In this document: piece by piece, positions 7,855-17,923 of the stretch
Layout of the letters: each line of letters begins with the position of its first letter
Numbering within the stretch: position 1 is the stretch's first letter
From: Dehalococcoidia bacterium
Lineage (GTDB): Bacteria > Chloroflexota > Dehalococcoidia > Tepidiformales > Tepidiformaceae
Direction of reading: 5' to 3'
Length of the DNA stretch: 64,000 nucleotides
Assembly: GCA_022824925.1 (NCBI GenBank)
Contig: JAJDYW010000041.1
Location: 62,001-126,000 of the forward strand
Translations under genes and position numbers: made by a program
Notes under the pieces: model-generated
Database searches by the model: none
What the model saw: only the letters and a program-made list of their open reading frames with translations
What the model was told of the DNA's origin: nothing

Positions 7855-8028
7855 CTAGCGGCGGCGCGTCATCCAGATGGCATTGGCGACGGCGATGCCG
7901 GCCGCGACCACCCAGAGGAGGGTGCCAACGGCCGGACTCTGGGTGAGGCCGATGCCGAGCCCGAGGAAGAAGACGACGGCGGCCACGGCGAAGACCAGGA
8001 CGTGCAGGACCAGCTTCACGGCCCTCAC
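7855..8028 (-). CDS. Small two-helix membrane protein
   Basis: 57 residues from a GTG that overlaps the TGA of the DUF502 gene (GTGA, 8025-8028). Two hydrophobic stretches, LVLHVLVFAVAAVVFFLGLG and LLWVVAAGIAVANAIW, are joined by a short loop and closed by a basic MTRRR tail, so it should be a hairpin in the membrane with the tail inside. I do not recognise a family. The stop-start overlap implies coupled translation with DUF502 and a possible partner role. A second in-frame GTG three codons later is an alternative start. Confidence 0.65.
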   Translation of the reverse strand: MRAVKLVLHVLVFAVAAVVFFLGLGIGLTQSPAVGTLLWVVAAGIAVANAIWMTRRR

Positions 8029-8675
8029 GCCGGCAAGCCCTCGACGGCGCGCAGGGACATGGAGGATGGACACGTGACGCCGGCGGACACGATGTACTGC
8101 ATCGCCTGGGCGGAGCTCCAATCCACCACGTCGATGGCGTCGAGGGGGAGCTGAACGAGCCAGCCGGACTGGGGCATGGGCGTCGAGGGCATGTAGACGA
8201 CACCCACCCGGTCGCCACCGGCGTCGTCGATGACGGCCATGAGGAAGCCCACCGACCAGACGCCCCGGCGGGGGTACTCGATGCGGACGACGGTATCGAA
8301 GCCGGTGGCCGCGGCGGCGCGGTCGGAGCCGGGGAGGAGCTTCTTGGTGGTGCTGTAGACGGCGCCCACACCGGGGAGGGCGAGGATGGCGCGCTCCATG
8401 AGGTAGCCGGGAGTCCGCAGGAGGAAGGTCGAGCCAAGGGCGCCCACGACGAAGAGCGCGACGATGATGATGGCGAAGCTGAGCCCGGGGATCTCCTCGC
8501 CGGCGACGGCGGAGATGATCGGCTGGAGCAGCCCGTCCATCGTCTGGAAGGCGAACTGGATGAGCCAGAACGTGACCATGAGGGGCAGCAGGAGCACCGC
8601 CCCACGCATGACGCGGCGGGCGAGGCTCTGTCCGACTCGCTGGTGGACGGGAGCGGGCTGGGTGGCTGCGGTCAT
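8025..8675 (-). CDS. DUF502 family membrane protein
   Basis: 216 residues starting at the ATG at 8675, which has GGAGG 5 nt upstream. Features of DUF502 are the first membrane helix GAVLLLPLMVTFWLIQF, a second near FAIIIVALFVVGALGSTFL, the LPGVGAVYSTTKKL motif, RIEYPRRGVWSVGFLM and the VVYMPSTPMPQSGWLVQLP motif. The family is widespread in bacteria and of unknown function. The gene is followed by a tiny membrane protein through a GTGA overlap, and a TACAAT box lies 34 nt upstream of its start. Confidence 0.88.
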   Translation of the reverse strand: MTAATQPAPVHQRVGQSLARRVMRGAVLLLPLMVTFWLIQFAFQTMDGLLQPIISAVAGEEIPGLSFAIIIVALFVVGALGSTFLLRTPGYLMERAILALPGVGAVYSTTKKLLPGSDRAAAATGFDTVVRIEYPRRGVWSVGFLMAVIDDAGGDRVGVVYMPSTPMPQSGWLVQLPLDAIDVVDWSSAQAMQYIVSAGVTCPSSMSLRAVEGLPA

Positions 8676-8709
8676 GGGGCCTCCGGGCGCCGGGTGGGGC
8701 GGTGGCGGG

Positions 8710-8715
8710 ATTGTA
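8710..8715 (-). promoter_or_regulatory. -10 box of the DUF502 operon
   Basis: TACAAT on the minus strand (five of six consensus), 34 nt before the DUF502 ATG, in the divergent region with the secreted protein at 8839. Confidence 0.5.
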
Positions 8716-8770
8716 GAGGCGGGGGGTGGCACGGGAGCCGGGAGCGAAATCCAAAGAAAACGTTAAGAAC

Positions 8771-8799
8771 TGTGCACTTGCTTACGCACTTGGTACACT
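8771..8799 (+). promoter_or_regulatory. Promoter of the secreted protein gene
   Basis: TGTGCA at 8771-8776, 17-nt spacer, TACACT at 8794-8799. The leader to the ATG at 8839 is about 33 nt and contains GAAGGTGG as ribosome site. The surrounding 50 bp are visibly A+T-richer than the rest. Confidence 0.45.
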
Positions 8800-8838
8800 G
8801 ACTCCCATAGGCCTCAGGCGGGGGGCGAAGGTGGTTCG

Positions 8839-10308
8839 ATGTCTGCACTTCCGATCAGGGTGCTCACACTCCTCGCGGTGGTGGCGGCAGCCGCCATCGC
8901 CCTTGCCGTGGAGAGTCCGGCCGCCGCGAGCGCGGCCTGCCAGGCTTCCGCGACGGCCACGTACGGCTCGGGCGGGGGCGGCTTCACGCCGGGGGTGGAC
9001 CTGAGCACCCCCGTTGAGATCGAGGTCTCCTGCGAGTTGCCGACCGACGTGGTCGTGCGAACGCCGGGCAACGGGAGCTCGGGTCACACCGTGGACTCGG
9101 ATGCGCCGCTGCGGATCAAGGACGAGCGGGCTTACATCTGCCACGGCCACGACACGAACGTGGAGGTGGCATCGGAGGAGCTGGGCTGGGTCGAGTCGGT
9201 GCCCATCAGCGGGCTGAACGGGATTCCCCAGTGCGACCTGATGCTGCGGGAGGGGGCGACGTGGGTGCGCTGGACGGGTCCGCGCATCTCGCTCGAGAAG
9301 GCCTTCTCGGGGAGGGCGCTCGGCTGGATCAACTGGGAGCGGGGGGCGGACGGGACCGTGCCGGGCCTCTCGGTGTGGTCGTTCAGCGAGGGCAGCCTGC
9401 TGCCGGTGCGGGGCTGGGGCGAGAGCGTGCCCTCGCCCGTGAGCGGCCTCAGGCACTTCTCGCCGGGGCGGGAATACGTCGTCGTCTCCGACGTGGAGCG
9501 CGCATGGACGTTCCCGCGACCGCCGTCCGTGGAGTCGGTGTTCGAGCGTGCCCAGGTAGTGTCGTACTACGGCTTCCCGAGGGTGCCGGCCATGGGCGTG
9601 CTCGGGCACGGAACCCCGGCCGAGGTGGCGAACGAGGTCGCGCTGTGGGCGGCTCGCTACGACGAGCTGAACGGCCCCCGCGAGGTGATCCCCGCGTTTC
9701 ACCTGATCACGGGCGTGGCGCAGGCCTACCCGACGGCCGACGGGACGTGGCTGGGACGCCTCGACCACGACCGCATCGCGGAGTACGTGGAGGCGGCGCG
9801 CGAGCGGGACATGATCCTCTTCCTGGACGTACAGATCGGCTGGAGCGACCCGCTGCGGGAGGTCCAGCTGCTCGAGGAGTTCCTGCGCGAGCCGTTCGTC
9901 CACATGGCGCTCGACCCGGAGTTCGCGACCGAGCACCTGGGCGTGCGCCCGGGGCTGGCGATCGGCGGGATCCGCGGGGAGCAGATCAACGAGGTGCAGC
10001 GCTACCTGGCGCAGCTGGTCGAGGAGGAAGGCGACATCCCGCCCAAGATCCTGATGGTGCACCAGTTCCACCCGAGGATGATCATGGATCGGGACATGAT
10101 CGTGGACGTCGAGGATGTCGAGATCATGATCGACATGGACGGGTTCGGGGGCATCAGCCTAAAGCTGAAGCACTACGACTGGTACGCGCTCACGGAGCCC
10201 TCGGAGCGGCCGGCGCTGAAGCTGTTTTTCGACCAGGACACACCCGTGATGACACCCGCCCAGGTGCAGGCGCTCAACGACGTGCCCGACCTGATCATGT
10301 ACCAGTAG
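8839..10308 (+). CDS. Secreted two-part protein with a barrel-like C-terminal domain
   Basis: 489 residues. Residues 1-31 are a Sec signal peptide (LTLLAVVAAAAIALAV core, cleavage near AAAS-A). The next 210 residues are beta-rich and Cys-containing and match nothing I recognise. From about residue 235 (VVSYYGFPRVPAMGVLG) the protein resembles a set of uncharacterised actinobacterial/Chloroflexi lipoproteins: EVIPAFHLITGVAQAYPT, LFLDVQIGWSDP, HMALDPEFAT, KILMVHQFHPRMI, IDMDGFGG and FFDQDTPVMTP. The alternating strand and helix pattern with conserved acidic strand ends suggests a TIM-barrel hydrolase fold; that is inference. Located outside the membrane. Stands alone, 27 bp before purU. Confidence 0.75.
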   Translation: MSALPIRVLTLLAVVAAAAIALAVESPAAASAACQASATATYGSGGGGFTPGVDLSTPVEIEVSCELPTDVVVRTPGNGSSGHTVDSDAPLRIKDERAYICHGHDTNVEVASEELGWVESVPISGLNGIPQCDLMLREGATWVRWTGPRISLEKAFSGRALGWINWERGADGTVPGLSVWSFSEGSLLPVRGWGESVPSPVSGLRHFSPGREYVVVSDVERAWTFPRPPSVESVFERAQVVSYYGFPRVPAMGVLGHGTPAEVANEVALWAARYDELNGPREVIPAFHLITGVAQAYPTADGTWLGRLDHDRIAEYVEAARERDMILFLDVQIGWSDPLREVQLLEEFLREPFVHMALDPEFATEHLGVRPGLAIGGIRGEQINEVQRYLAQLVEEEGDIPPKILMVHQFHPRMIMDRDMIVDVEDVEIMIDMDGFGGISLKLKHYDWYALTEPSERPALKLFFDQDTPVMTPAQVQALNDVPDLIMYQ

Positions 10309-10324
10309 CCAGGGGGCAAGGCGG

Positions 10325-10330
10325 TATCAT
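10325..10330 (+). promoter_or_regulatory. -10 box of purU (leaderless)
   Basis: TATCAT ending 5 nt before the purU ATG. With a start site about 6-7 nt after the box, transcription would begin at or next to the ATG, and no ribosome site is present. Confidence 0.5.
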
Positions 10331-10335
10331 CGGCC

Positions 10336-11208
<873 letters not shown>

Positions 11209-11232
11209 CCGGGATCCCGGCGCGCCCGGCGC

Positions 11233-14200
11233 CTACTCGCCGGCAGGGATGGTGAAGCGGGAGCTATCGCCGCGGCCGAAGACATCCGGGAAGTAGCTCT
11301 CCTCGGCGTGCACGGGAGCGACGAAGAAGTCGCCCGGGGTGGTGGCGCGGGCGAAGTAGACGTATTCGTGCACGCCACGGGGGAGGCGGGTGGCGAGGAG
11401 GGTCACGCGGTCGTCGCGCAGGTCGACCTCGTCCCACGGGCTGGGGCACCAGTGGAACCAGTACGCGCAGTAGGAGGGGGCGCCGGCCCGGATCGCCTCC
11501 GCCTGGTCCTGCTGGAGCTGGATGCGCAGCCAGTCGGGGACGATCTCGAGGGCGGGGTCGATGGGCTCGAGGCCAGCGGGGAGGAAGTCCTCGACCCTTG
11601 CGAAGAGGCGGTCGGCGGGGGCCACGACGGTCACGGTCACGCGGACGACATCGCCGAGGGCGGCGCTGGTGACTGGCGTGCCGGGGTCGTCGAGGAGGGT
11701 GTAGCGGCGGGAGACGGCGAAGCCGCGGTTGAGCGCCTCGATGTCCTTCGCGGGGGTGAGGTAGCGCAGGTTGAGGGCGTAGTACATGCGGCCCTCGACC
11801 GCCTCGCGGTCGAACTGCACGCGGCTGACCTCGCCCAGGGGCAGGTCCTCGAGGGCGATCGTGGCGACATCGCGGTAGTCGCCGGCGGGGACATCGAAGT
11901 CGCCGGCGAGAACGCGGGTGGTGTTGACCAGGACCCGGTAGTCGTAGACGCCGCGGTTCTCGCCGGTGAGATCGGCGAAGGCGGCGAGGGAGGCCATGCC
12001 CTGGGCCCGCTCGACGGAGGTCTTCCAGCGGTCCTGGGAGCGGGCGAGGACGAGCCAGCGGGCGGTCTCCTCGATGAGGGCATGGGTGGGGTCGGCCTCG
12101 ACGAGGGCGCGCAGGACGAGCGCGGTCGCGCGGACGCTCGTGTTGTGCATCGAGCCGGGCCGGCGCTCGTCCTCCCAGTGGTTGCCGTTGGCGCTGGCGA
12201 CGGTCGTGGCGTTGAGGTCGTTGAGGAGGGTGCGGACGGCCGCGTGGCCGGGCTCGTGGCCGCTCGCGAGCAAGGCGAGGACGAGGTAGGCGCGGCCCCA
12301 GCTCGTGAGCTGCGTGCGCTGCTCCTCGACCATCGTGCGCAGGCGCGCCGACTGCTCGCGGGCGAGGGGGCTCACCACGCCCCGGTCGTTGGCGGCGCTC
12401 GTGAGGGCGTAGAGCAGGAAGGCGTGCTGGTTCAGGTTAGGCGGGCGCTCCACGTCGGTCTCGCGATCGAGGAACCCCTCGACCAGACGCATGGTGCGGT
12501 CGTAGTGGATGGCGGGGACCTCGTAGCCGGCGTCGCGGGCCTCGCCCAGGGCGACCAGCACCCAGCCCGTGACCCACATGTCGGTACGCCAGCAGGTGCG
12601 GCACCAGGACCAGCCGCCGTCGTGGAGCTGGCGCTCGACCAGGGTGGCGATATCGGCGCGGAGCCGGGCCTCGCGGCCTTCGCTGAGGCCGCCGGGGTTC
12701 GCGCGCTGCACGGCCACGCCCGCGACGATGCGGCTCGCGATGCGCACATGCGACTCCCACCAGATGTAGGGCTCGATGTGCACCATCTCCTCGTCGAGGA
12801 GGCCCACGAGCGAGGCCTGGAGTGACAGCTCGAGCGAGCCGCTCCCGGTCAGGACGTATTCGGGCAGGTAGACGGCTTCGAGCACGGGCGCGCCCTCGAC
12901 GACACCGCCGGTGGCGGTCGTCTCGCGGGTCACGTCGAGGTGAACGGGGAAACTGAGCTCCACGGCGTCGCCGTAGCCGGTGGTGGTGGCGGTGAAGCGC
13001 ACGGTGGCCGTCCCGTCCGCGGGGGCGCGGGCGGGCCAGGCGAACAGCGCGGAGCGGCCCGGCTCGACGCGCTGCGTCTGCGGCGTGTCGTCGTCGAGCA
13101 CCAGGCCATCGGCGATGATCGCGACGGTGATGTCGCGGGCCTCGTCGGTGCCGTTGCGGACGAGGGTGCGGAGGTGTGCCTCGTCGCCGACGCGCAGGAA
13201 GCGGGGCAGGGCGGGGCGGACGAGAAGGGGCTGGGTGACGAGCAGCTCGCTCTCGCCCTCCCCGACCTGGGTCCCGGCGGTGACGGCGCGGGCGCGGGCG
13301 CGCCAGGTGGTGGCGTTGTCGGGCAGGGCCAGCTCGAAGCTGGCGCGGCCCTCGGCGTCGGTGCTGAGCTCGCCGATCCAGAGGGCCGTGTTCTGGAAGT
13401 CGCCGCGGACGCGCGGGGCCGGGGCCGGTCCTTCGCGAAGGGCAGGCCCGCTGTCCCCGGATTCAGGGGCGGCGGAGTCGTCCGCCTCGTCGGCCATCGC
13501 CGCTTCCTCCGCTTCCGCCGGTTCCCCACCACCGCCGGTAACTTCGCGGGACCAGGCGGTGCGCACGCCGAGGGGCCGCTCCTCCCAGAAGGCGCCCAGA
13601 CCGTCGGGGCCGACCTCGGCAGCGAGGGAGAGGACGGCCTTATCGACGACCGCCACCGAGACATCCGCCTCGACGCCCTCGCCGTCCGCATCGGTGACGC
13701 GCACCTCGTAGCGCACGGACTCGCCGGGCGCGGCGCGCTCGCGGTCGGGCTCCACGCGGACGTCGAGCTCGACGGGGTCGGTCGAGATGGAGAGGTTCAC
13801 GTAACCGATGCGGTAGAGCGGCCGGGGGTCGTCCGCCGTGGGCGGGCGGTAGAGGACGACGCCAACGTAGACGTTGGGCAGGTAGCCGCGCTCGATGGGG
13901 ATGCGGAGGACCTCGCTGTTCGTCTCGAAGTCGCGCACCTCCGTATGGAGCACGCGGCCGCGCTCGACGGTGACGAGCCCGACAGCATTCGCGAAGGGCG
14001 CCGGAACGAGTACCTCGGCAACGTCGCCGACCTCGTAGCTGTCGCGGTCGGCGACCAGCTCGATGACGTTGCCGGCCCGGATGAACCAGGGGGCGTAGTC
14101 GTAGCCGCTCACCCAGAGGAAGCGCGAGGAGCGCGCGACGCGGCCCTCGCCGTCGGTCGATTCGGCCACGAGGCGGTAGGTCCCGGAGGAGGGCGGCGTG

Positions 14201-17200
14201 AACTCGATGGCGGCCTCACCGTTCGCGCCGGTGGTGACGGTCTGGACCTCGATCTCGGTGTCGACGGGCTCGCCGCGAACCCATTCGCGCCTGAGGATGC
14301 GCACGGTGACGGGGCGCTCCGGGGCGATGGCGCCACGGTAGTCGACCGTGACGAGGTGGACGGTCTCGGGCTCGCCCGCGGTGGCGATGTAGGACTCGGG
14401 CTTGATGCCCGCATACCAGGTGGCGGGGTGGACGATCACGGTCGCGCTGTCGGCGATCGCCTGACCGTTCTGGTCGGTCACGGTAGCGCCGACGGTGAAC
14501 TCGTGCGTGCCTTCGCCGGGATCGAGGCGGGCGGGAACCTCGAAGCGGGCGACGCCCTCGGCATCGGTGCCGGACTGGCCCCTGCTGCGAAGCTCGGGCC
14601 ATCGGGACCAGTACGCCCAGTAGTCAAGGTGGGAAAAGGAGTAGTCCTCGTAGCCCTCCACGCGGATCTCGGTGGGGATGGACCGGGCGGTCCACTCCAG
14701 GGGGGCGTCCTTGACGGGGCCGCCGAAGTAGAAGGTCGCACGGGCCTCCGCCGCCATCGACTCGCCGGAGACGTAGTCGGTGTCTTCGATCGCAACCTCG
14801 ACTTCGAACTCGGGCACACGGAACTCGGCGACGGTGAAGGTCGTGGCAGTGATGTAACGCCCGGCTTCGTCGATCAGGTTGACCCGGTAGGTCCCGGTGG
14901 GAGCGTCGCCGGGCAGGGTGAGCTCGGCGCTGAACGTCCCGAGGTCGGTCAGGGTGACCGTGGTGGTGTCGAACGCGTCGTAGTTCGCATCCCAGAACGT
15001 CACCGTGAACGCCGCGCCCTCGCCGGGGAGCGCGTACGAGGCGTCGTCCTCGCCGCGGACGACTCCCTTGTAGTAAACGGTTTCGCCGGGCCGGTAGATG
15101 GGCCGGTCGGTGTACAGGTGCCCCCTCGTGGTGGGGATGAAGGAGCCGGTGGGAACGTCCAGGTCCCAGGGATGGCTGCCACTTTCCCACCAGGTGAGGG
15201 TGACGCCGTTGCGCCCTTCGCCGGCGATCCGGACGAGGTAGTGTCCGTACAGCCCCCAGTACGAGGTGGCGGCCGGGGAGATGGCGAAGCGGGCGAGGCC
15301 GTCCGCGTCCGTGGTGGCGCTTTCGGCTTCCGTGTAGGGAGGCTCGCCGGCGGACCCGGCGAGGACCTCGACGCCGGCGAGGGGCTCGCCCGTCTCCCAG
15401 TCGAGCGCCCAGACCAGCAGCTCGTCGTAGGCGAGCTTGGTCACGAGGGTGGTGTCGACAACGCTGAGGACGAGCTTGTCGGTCGTGACCCCCTCGGCGG
15501 CGGCGATCACGAAGTAATGGCCGGCGGGAAGTGCCTCGCCGTCCGTCAGGGAGGTGGAGTAGCGGCGCCATTCGTCGCGACGGTCCTCGGGGATGGTCTC
15601 GGACCACTCGCGCAGGGGCTCGCTCGCGGGGAGGAACTCGATGTAGGAGTCCGAGGAGTAGTCCCAGCCATCGATGAAGTTCCGGCGCAGCAGGGTCTCG
15701 GCTTCGTCCCCGGAAAGGCGGTAGAGCCGGAAGTGGACCTCGCCCAGGACTTGCGCCCGGTACGCGAGGACAGGCGCATCGCGGGCGGGCCAGAGGGCGA
15801 ACCGCCCCCCATCCAGGGCAAGCGCGGGGCGCGGCGGGTCGGGGTCGCGCGTGGTGAAGGAGAACTCGTAGGGGGGCGCAAGCCGCCCACCGCGGTCGCG
15901 GACCCCCTCCGAGATGGTGACGGTGTAATCGGTCGAGTACTCGAGCACGCTGTGGAGGTACACGTTGTTGCCCCAGGGAGAGATCACCCCATCGAATACG
16001 ACCTCGCCGTTGATGGAGATGCGCCCGCTGAACGACTCCTCGTCCATGGGGTTGTTGTAGGTGATGCCTACGCTGCAGCACCAGGCGGCGGTCTCTCCGT
16101 CCCGCGGGCTGGTGTATTCGACCCGGGGCGGGTCGACGGTGGTGAACGACGAGGACCGCTCCCCGCGGGTCGCGCCGCCGCCGGCGCCGCGCAGGCCGGC
16201 GGGAGCGACCACCTCGTAGGCGGTGCTGAGGTCCAGCGGCGCCTCGGGGGTGAGGGTGACCGCCCTGGAGTCCTCGCTCCACGCGAACGTGACCGGGACG
16301 GCCTCTCCACCGGCGGGACGGAGGGCGACACCCTCTTCGACGGAGGCGCGGTCCATGGGCTGGCTGAAGGCGACGCGGACCCCGGTGTCTGGCTCGACGA
16401 AGATGGCGCCCTGGTGCGGCTCGATGTTCGTGACGGCGGGCCAGACGGTGGTGAAGCTCCACGTGTAGTCGGCCTCGAGGACGCCGTCGGTGGCGGATGT
16501 CAGGCCGGCGGGGATGCGCACGGTGTAGGTCGTGCTCGGCTCAAGGGCGGCGGGGATGAAGCGGTAGAGCGAGGTGTTCAGCCACTCGCCCCTGCCCTCC
16601 AGGGGCGGATCGAACCGCAGGACCGGCGGTCCCGTTCCTTCCTGCAGGACGGTGAGGGCCGCGACCGACCGGTTGAACTGCACGAAGACCTGGGCGTTCG
16701 CCGGAACCTCGGTGTCGCCGTCGCCGGGAATCACCGATGCGACGCGCAGGCGGCCCTCGGCGGCGAAGGTGTGCACGTGGTCGGCAGCGAGCCCCGCGGC
16801 GGCGGCATCGACGACGACGCGGTACTCCCGGCCGCGCTGCCAGCCGGGGTAGTCGGGCTGGAAGAGGAGGGTGCGCGAGTCGAGCCAGGCGAAGGCGCCC
16901 TCGGTGGGCGGGTCGATGGAGACGAGGGCGGCGGCGGCCTCGGCGGGGGTGAAGGCGAAGGCAACCGTCAGGGCGGCGACGCGGGGAACCTCGTTGCCGC
17001 CCGGCGATACGGTGACGGCCTGCAGGAGGTGGGGCAGGTCTACGGTGGTGTCGCCGTAGCGGTAGGTCCCGCGGCTGCTGAAGTCCTCATCGACGGGCAA
17101 CCGCACCGCCTGCGCGAGGTCGCAGTCGCCGCTCGCTGGAACGGCGCCCACGTAGACGATCGAGGGATCGGAGACGTTCTGCCAGACCCGCAGGCGCGCA

Positions 17201-17484
17201 CCGGGGAGGGGGACGTCGTCGTAGCGGTAGGGGCCGCCGGCGGCGCACTGGTCGTCGATGTGGAGGCGGACGGTGCCGAACGCGTCCCAGCGGGCTCCCG
17301 CGGGGCGGGCGCTCACGTGCAGCTCGAGGGGGTCCCCGACGTGCTGCCAGACGCGAACATCGACGGCGATGGTGCCGGAGCCGTGATCGCCGTGGGCGGT
17401 GGTGGGGGCGGGGGAGGCGGAGAACGCAAGCACGCAGGCGAGCGCGGCGAGGGCCGCGAGCTTCAGCCTGGCTCCGCGTGTCAC
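11233..17484 (-). CDS. Giant alpha-2-macroglobulin-like protein, thioester motif not seen
   Basis: 2083 residues from a GTG at 17484 with GGGGAGGA about 10 nt upstream; residues 1-32 are a signal peptide. About residues 150-550 hold four SbsA-type (Big_5) Ig-like domains, each ending in a SFTT or HTF strand. Then come macroglobulin domains, with the family hallmark HLYTDRPIYRPGETVYYKG near 786, and near 1380 the A2M block LPDNATTWRARARAVTAGT. A helical TED-like domain starts near 1560, but where CxEQ is expected the sequence reads EEMVHIEPYIWWES, so covalent trapping is unlikely. The C-terminal receptor-like end YVYFARATTPGDFF is intact. Bacterial A2Ms trap proteases at the cell surface, often beside pbpC; no pbpC is here. 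Confidence 0.88.
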   Translation of the reverse strand: MTRGARLKLAALAALACVLAFSASPAPTTAHGDHGSGTIAVDVRVWQHVGDPLELHVSARPAGARWDAFGTVRLHIDDQCAAGGPYRYDDVPLPGARLRVWQNVSDPSIVYVGAVPASGDCDLAQAVRLPVDEDFSSRGTYRYGDTTVDLPHLLQAVTVSPGGNEVPRVAALTVAFAFTPAEAAAALVSIDPPTEGAFAWLDSRTLLFQPDYPGWQRGREYRVVVDAAAAGLAADHVHTFAAEGRLRVASVIPGDGDTEVPANAQVFVQFNRSVAALTVLQEGTGPPVLRFDPPLEGRGEWLNTSLYRFIPAALEPSTTYTVRIPAGLTSATDGVLEADYTWSFTTVWPAVTNIEPHQGAIFVEPDTGVRVAFSQPMDRASVEEGVALRPAGGEAVPVTFAWSEDSRAVTLTPEAPLDLSTAYEVVAPAGLRGAGGGATRGERSSSFTTVDPPRVEYTSPRDGETAAWCCSVGITYNNPMDEESFSGRISINGEVVFDGVISPWGNNVYLHSVLEYSTDYTVTISEGVRDRGGRLAPPYEFSFTTRDPDPPRPALALDGGRFALWPARDAPVLAYRAQVLGEVHFRLYRLSGDEAETLLRRNFIDGWDYSSDSYIEFLPASEPLREWSETIPEDRRDEWRRYSTSLTDGEALPAGHYFVIAAAEGVTTDKLVLSVVDTTLVTKLAYDELLVWALDWETGEPLAGVEVLAGSAGEPPYTEAESATTDADGLARFAISPAATSYWGLYGHYLVRIAGEGRNGVTLTWWESGSHPWDLDVPTGSFIPTTRGHLYTDRPIYRPGETVYYKGVVRGEDDASYALPGEGAAFTVTFWDANYDAFDTTTVTLTDLGTFSAELTLPGDAPTGTYRVNLIDEAGRYITATTFTVAEFRVPEFEVEVAIEDTDYVSGESMAAEARATFYFGGPVKDAPLEWTARSIPTEIRVEGYEDYSFSHLDYWAYWSRWPELRSRGQSGTDAEGVARFEVPARLDPGEGTHEFTVGATVTDQNGQAIADSATVIVHPATWYAGIKPESYIATAGEPETVHLVTVDYRGAIAPERPVTVRILRREWVRGEPVDTEIEVQTVTTGANGEAAIEFTPPSSGTYRLVAESTDGEGRVARSSRFLWVSGYDYAPWFIRAGNVIELVADRDSYEVGDVAEVLVPAPFANAVGLVTVERGRVLHTEVRDFETNSEVLRIPIERGYLPNVYVGVVLYRPPTADDPRPLYRIGYVNLSISTDPVELDVRVEPDRERAAPGESVRYEVRVTDADGEGVEADVSVAVVDKAVLSLAAEVGPDGLGAFWEERPLGVRTAWSREVTGGGGEPAEAEEAAMADEADDSAAPESGDSGPALREGPAPAPRVRGDFQNTALWIGELSTDAEGRASFELALPDNATTWRARARAVTAGTQVGEGESELLVTQPLLVRPALPRFLRVGDEAHLRTLVRNGTDEARDITVAIIADGLVLDDDTPQTQRVEPGRSALFAWPARAPADGTATVRFTATTTGYGDAVELSFPVHLDVTRETTATGGVVEGAPVLEAVYLPEYVLTGSGSLELSLQASLVGLLDEEMVHIEPYIWWESHVRIASRIVAGVAVQRANPGGLSEGREARLRADIATLVERQLHDGGWSWCRTCWRTDMWVTGWVLVALGEARDAGYEVPAIHYDRTMRLVEGFLDRETDVERPPNLNQHAFLLYALTSAANDRGVVSPLAREQSARLRTMVEEQRTQLTSWGRAYLVLALLASGHEPGHAAVRTLLNDLNATTVASANGNHWEDERRPGSMHNTSVRATALVLRALVEADPTHALIEETARWLVLARSQDRWKTSVERAQGMASLAAFADLTGENRGVYDYRVLVNTTRVLAGDFDVPAGDYRDVATIALEDLPLGEVSRVQFDREAVEGRMYYALNLRYLTPAKDIEALNRGFAVSRRYTLLDDPGTPVTSAALGDVVRVTVTVVAPADRLFARVEDFLPAGLEPIDPALEIVPDWLRIQLQQDQAEAIRAGAPSYCAYWFHWCPSPWDEVDLRDDRVTLLATRLPRGVHEYVYFARATTPGDFFVAPVHAEESYFPDVFGRGDSSRFTIPAGE

Positions 17485-17653
17485 GTCCGTGCGTCCTCCC
17501 CGGGGTCGGCGCAACCCTACCACCGTCGCCGGCGGCGCCCCGGCCGCAAGGCAACCGGGACGAAGGTCCGCTGCCAACTACTATGCGTGGCGAACGGCAA
17601 TCGTTCCCGCAGTGGGCGGCGACTCGATCCGGGGAGGGGCTGCGGCCGGAGGG

Positions 17654-17730
17654 TGGTGGGCGATACTGGACTCGAACCAGTGGCCTCGTCGGTGTGAACG
17701 ACGCGCTCTAACCATCTGAGCTAACCGCCC
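17654..17730 (-). tRNA. tRNA-Val (anticodon CAC)
   Basis: On the minus strand a full cloverleaf folds: acceptor GGGCGGT with ATCGCCC (one G-U), D stem GCTC/GAGC, anticodon stem CGTCG/CGACG with loop TTCACAC, T stem ACTGG/CCAGT with TTCGAGT loop, discriminator A and an encoded CCA end. The anticodon CAC reads GUG. It is transcribed away from the other two tRNAs. Confidence 0.97.
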
Positions 17731-17786
17731 AAGCCATCTGAGTCTAGGGGGGCGGGGGCGCAATCGCCACTGCGGGCGGGGGCGGT

Positions 17787-17815
17787 TTGAAGGCGAGCGG
17801 GGCGCCGTCGATAAT
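17787..17815 (+). promoter_or_regulatory. Promoter of the tRNA-Leu/tRNA-Arg unit
   Basis: TTGAAG at 17787-17792, exactly 17 nt, then GATAAT at 17810-17815. The tRNA-Leu 5' end is 11 nt after the -10 box. One of the best matches to sigma-70 promoters in the window. It may also drive the HEPN gene that starts 22 bp behind tRNA-Arg. Confidence 0.65.
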
Positions 17816-17825
17816 GGAACGTGGA

Positions 17826-17913
17826 GCCGAAGTGGCGGAACAGGCAGACGCGCTACGTTCAGGGCGTAGTGCCCCTCGCGGGCGTGTGAGTTCAAATCTC
17901 ACCTTCGGCACCA
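17826..17913 (+). tRNA. tRNA-Leu (anticodon CAG)
   Basis: 88 nt including the encoded CCA. Acceptor GCCGAAG pairs perfectly with CTTCGGC, the anticodon stem is CTACG/CGTAG with loop TTCAGGG, and a long variable arm (GTGCCCCTCGCGGGCGT) marks it as class II. T stem GTGAG/CTCAC with TTCAAAT loop. CAG reads CUG. Confidence 0.97.
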
Positions 17914-17923
17914 ACCGGTACGG

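Noticed and set aside
11209..11232. CCGGGATCCCGG palindrome between purU and the macroglobulin gene as a terminator
   Set aside because: A short palindrome with no T-tract; left unassigned.
12940..17697. A 1585-codon open frame on the plus strand opposite the macroglobulin gene
   Set aside because: Its composition is Gly/Ala/Arg/Val-rich low-complexity typical of antisense frames in high-G+C DNA, while the minus-strand frame has recognised domains, a signal peptide and a ribosome site.
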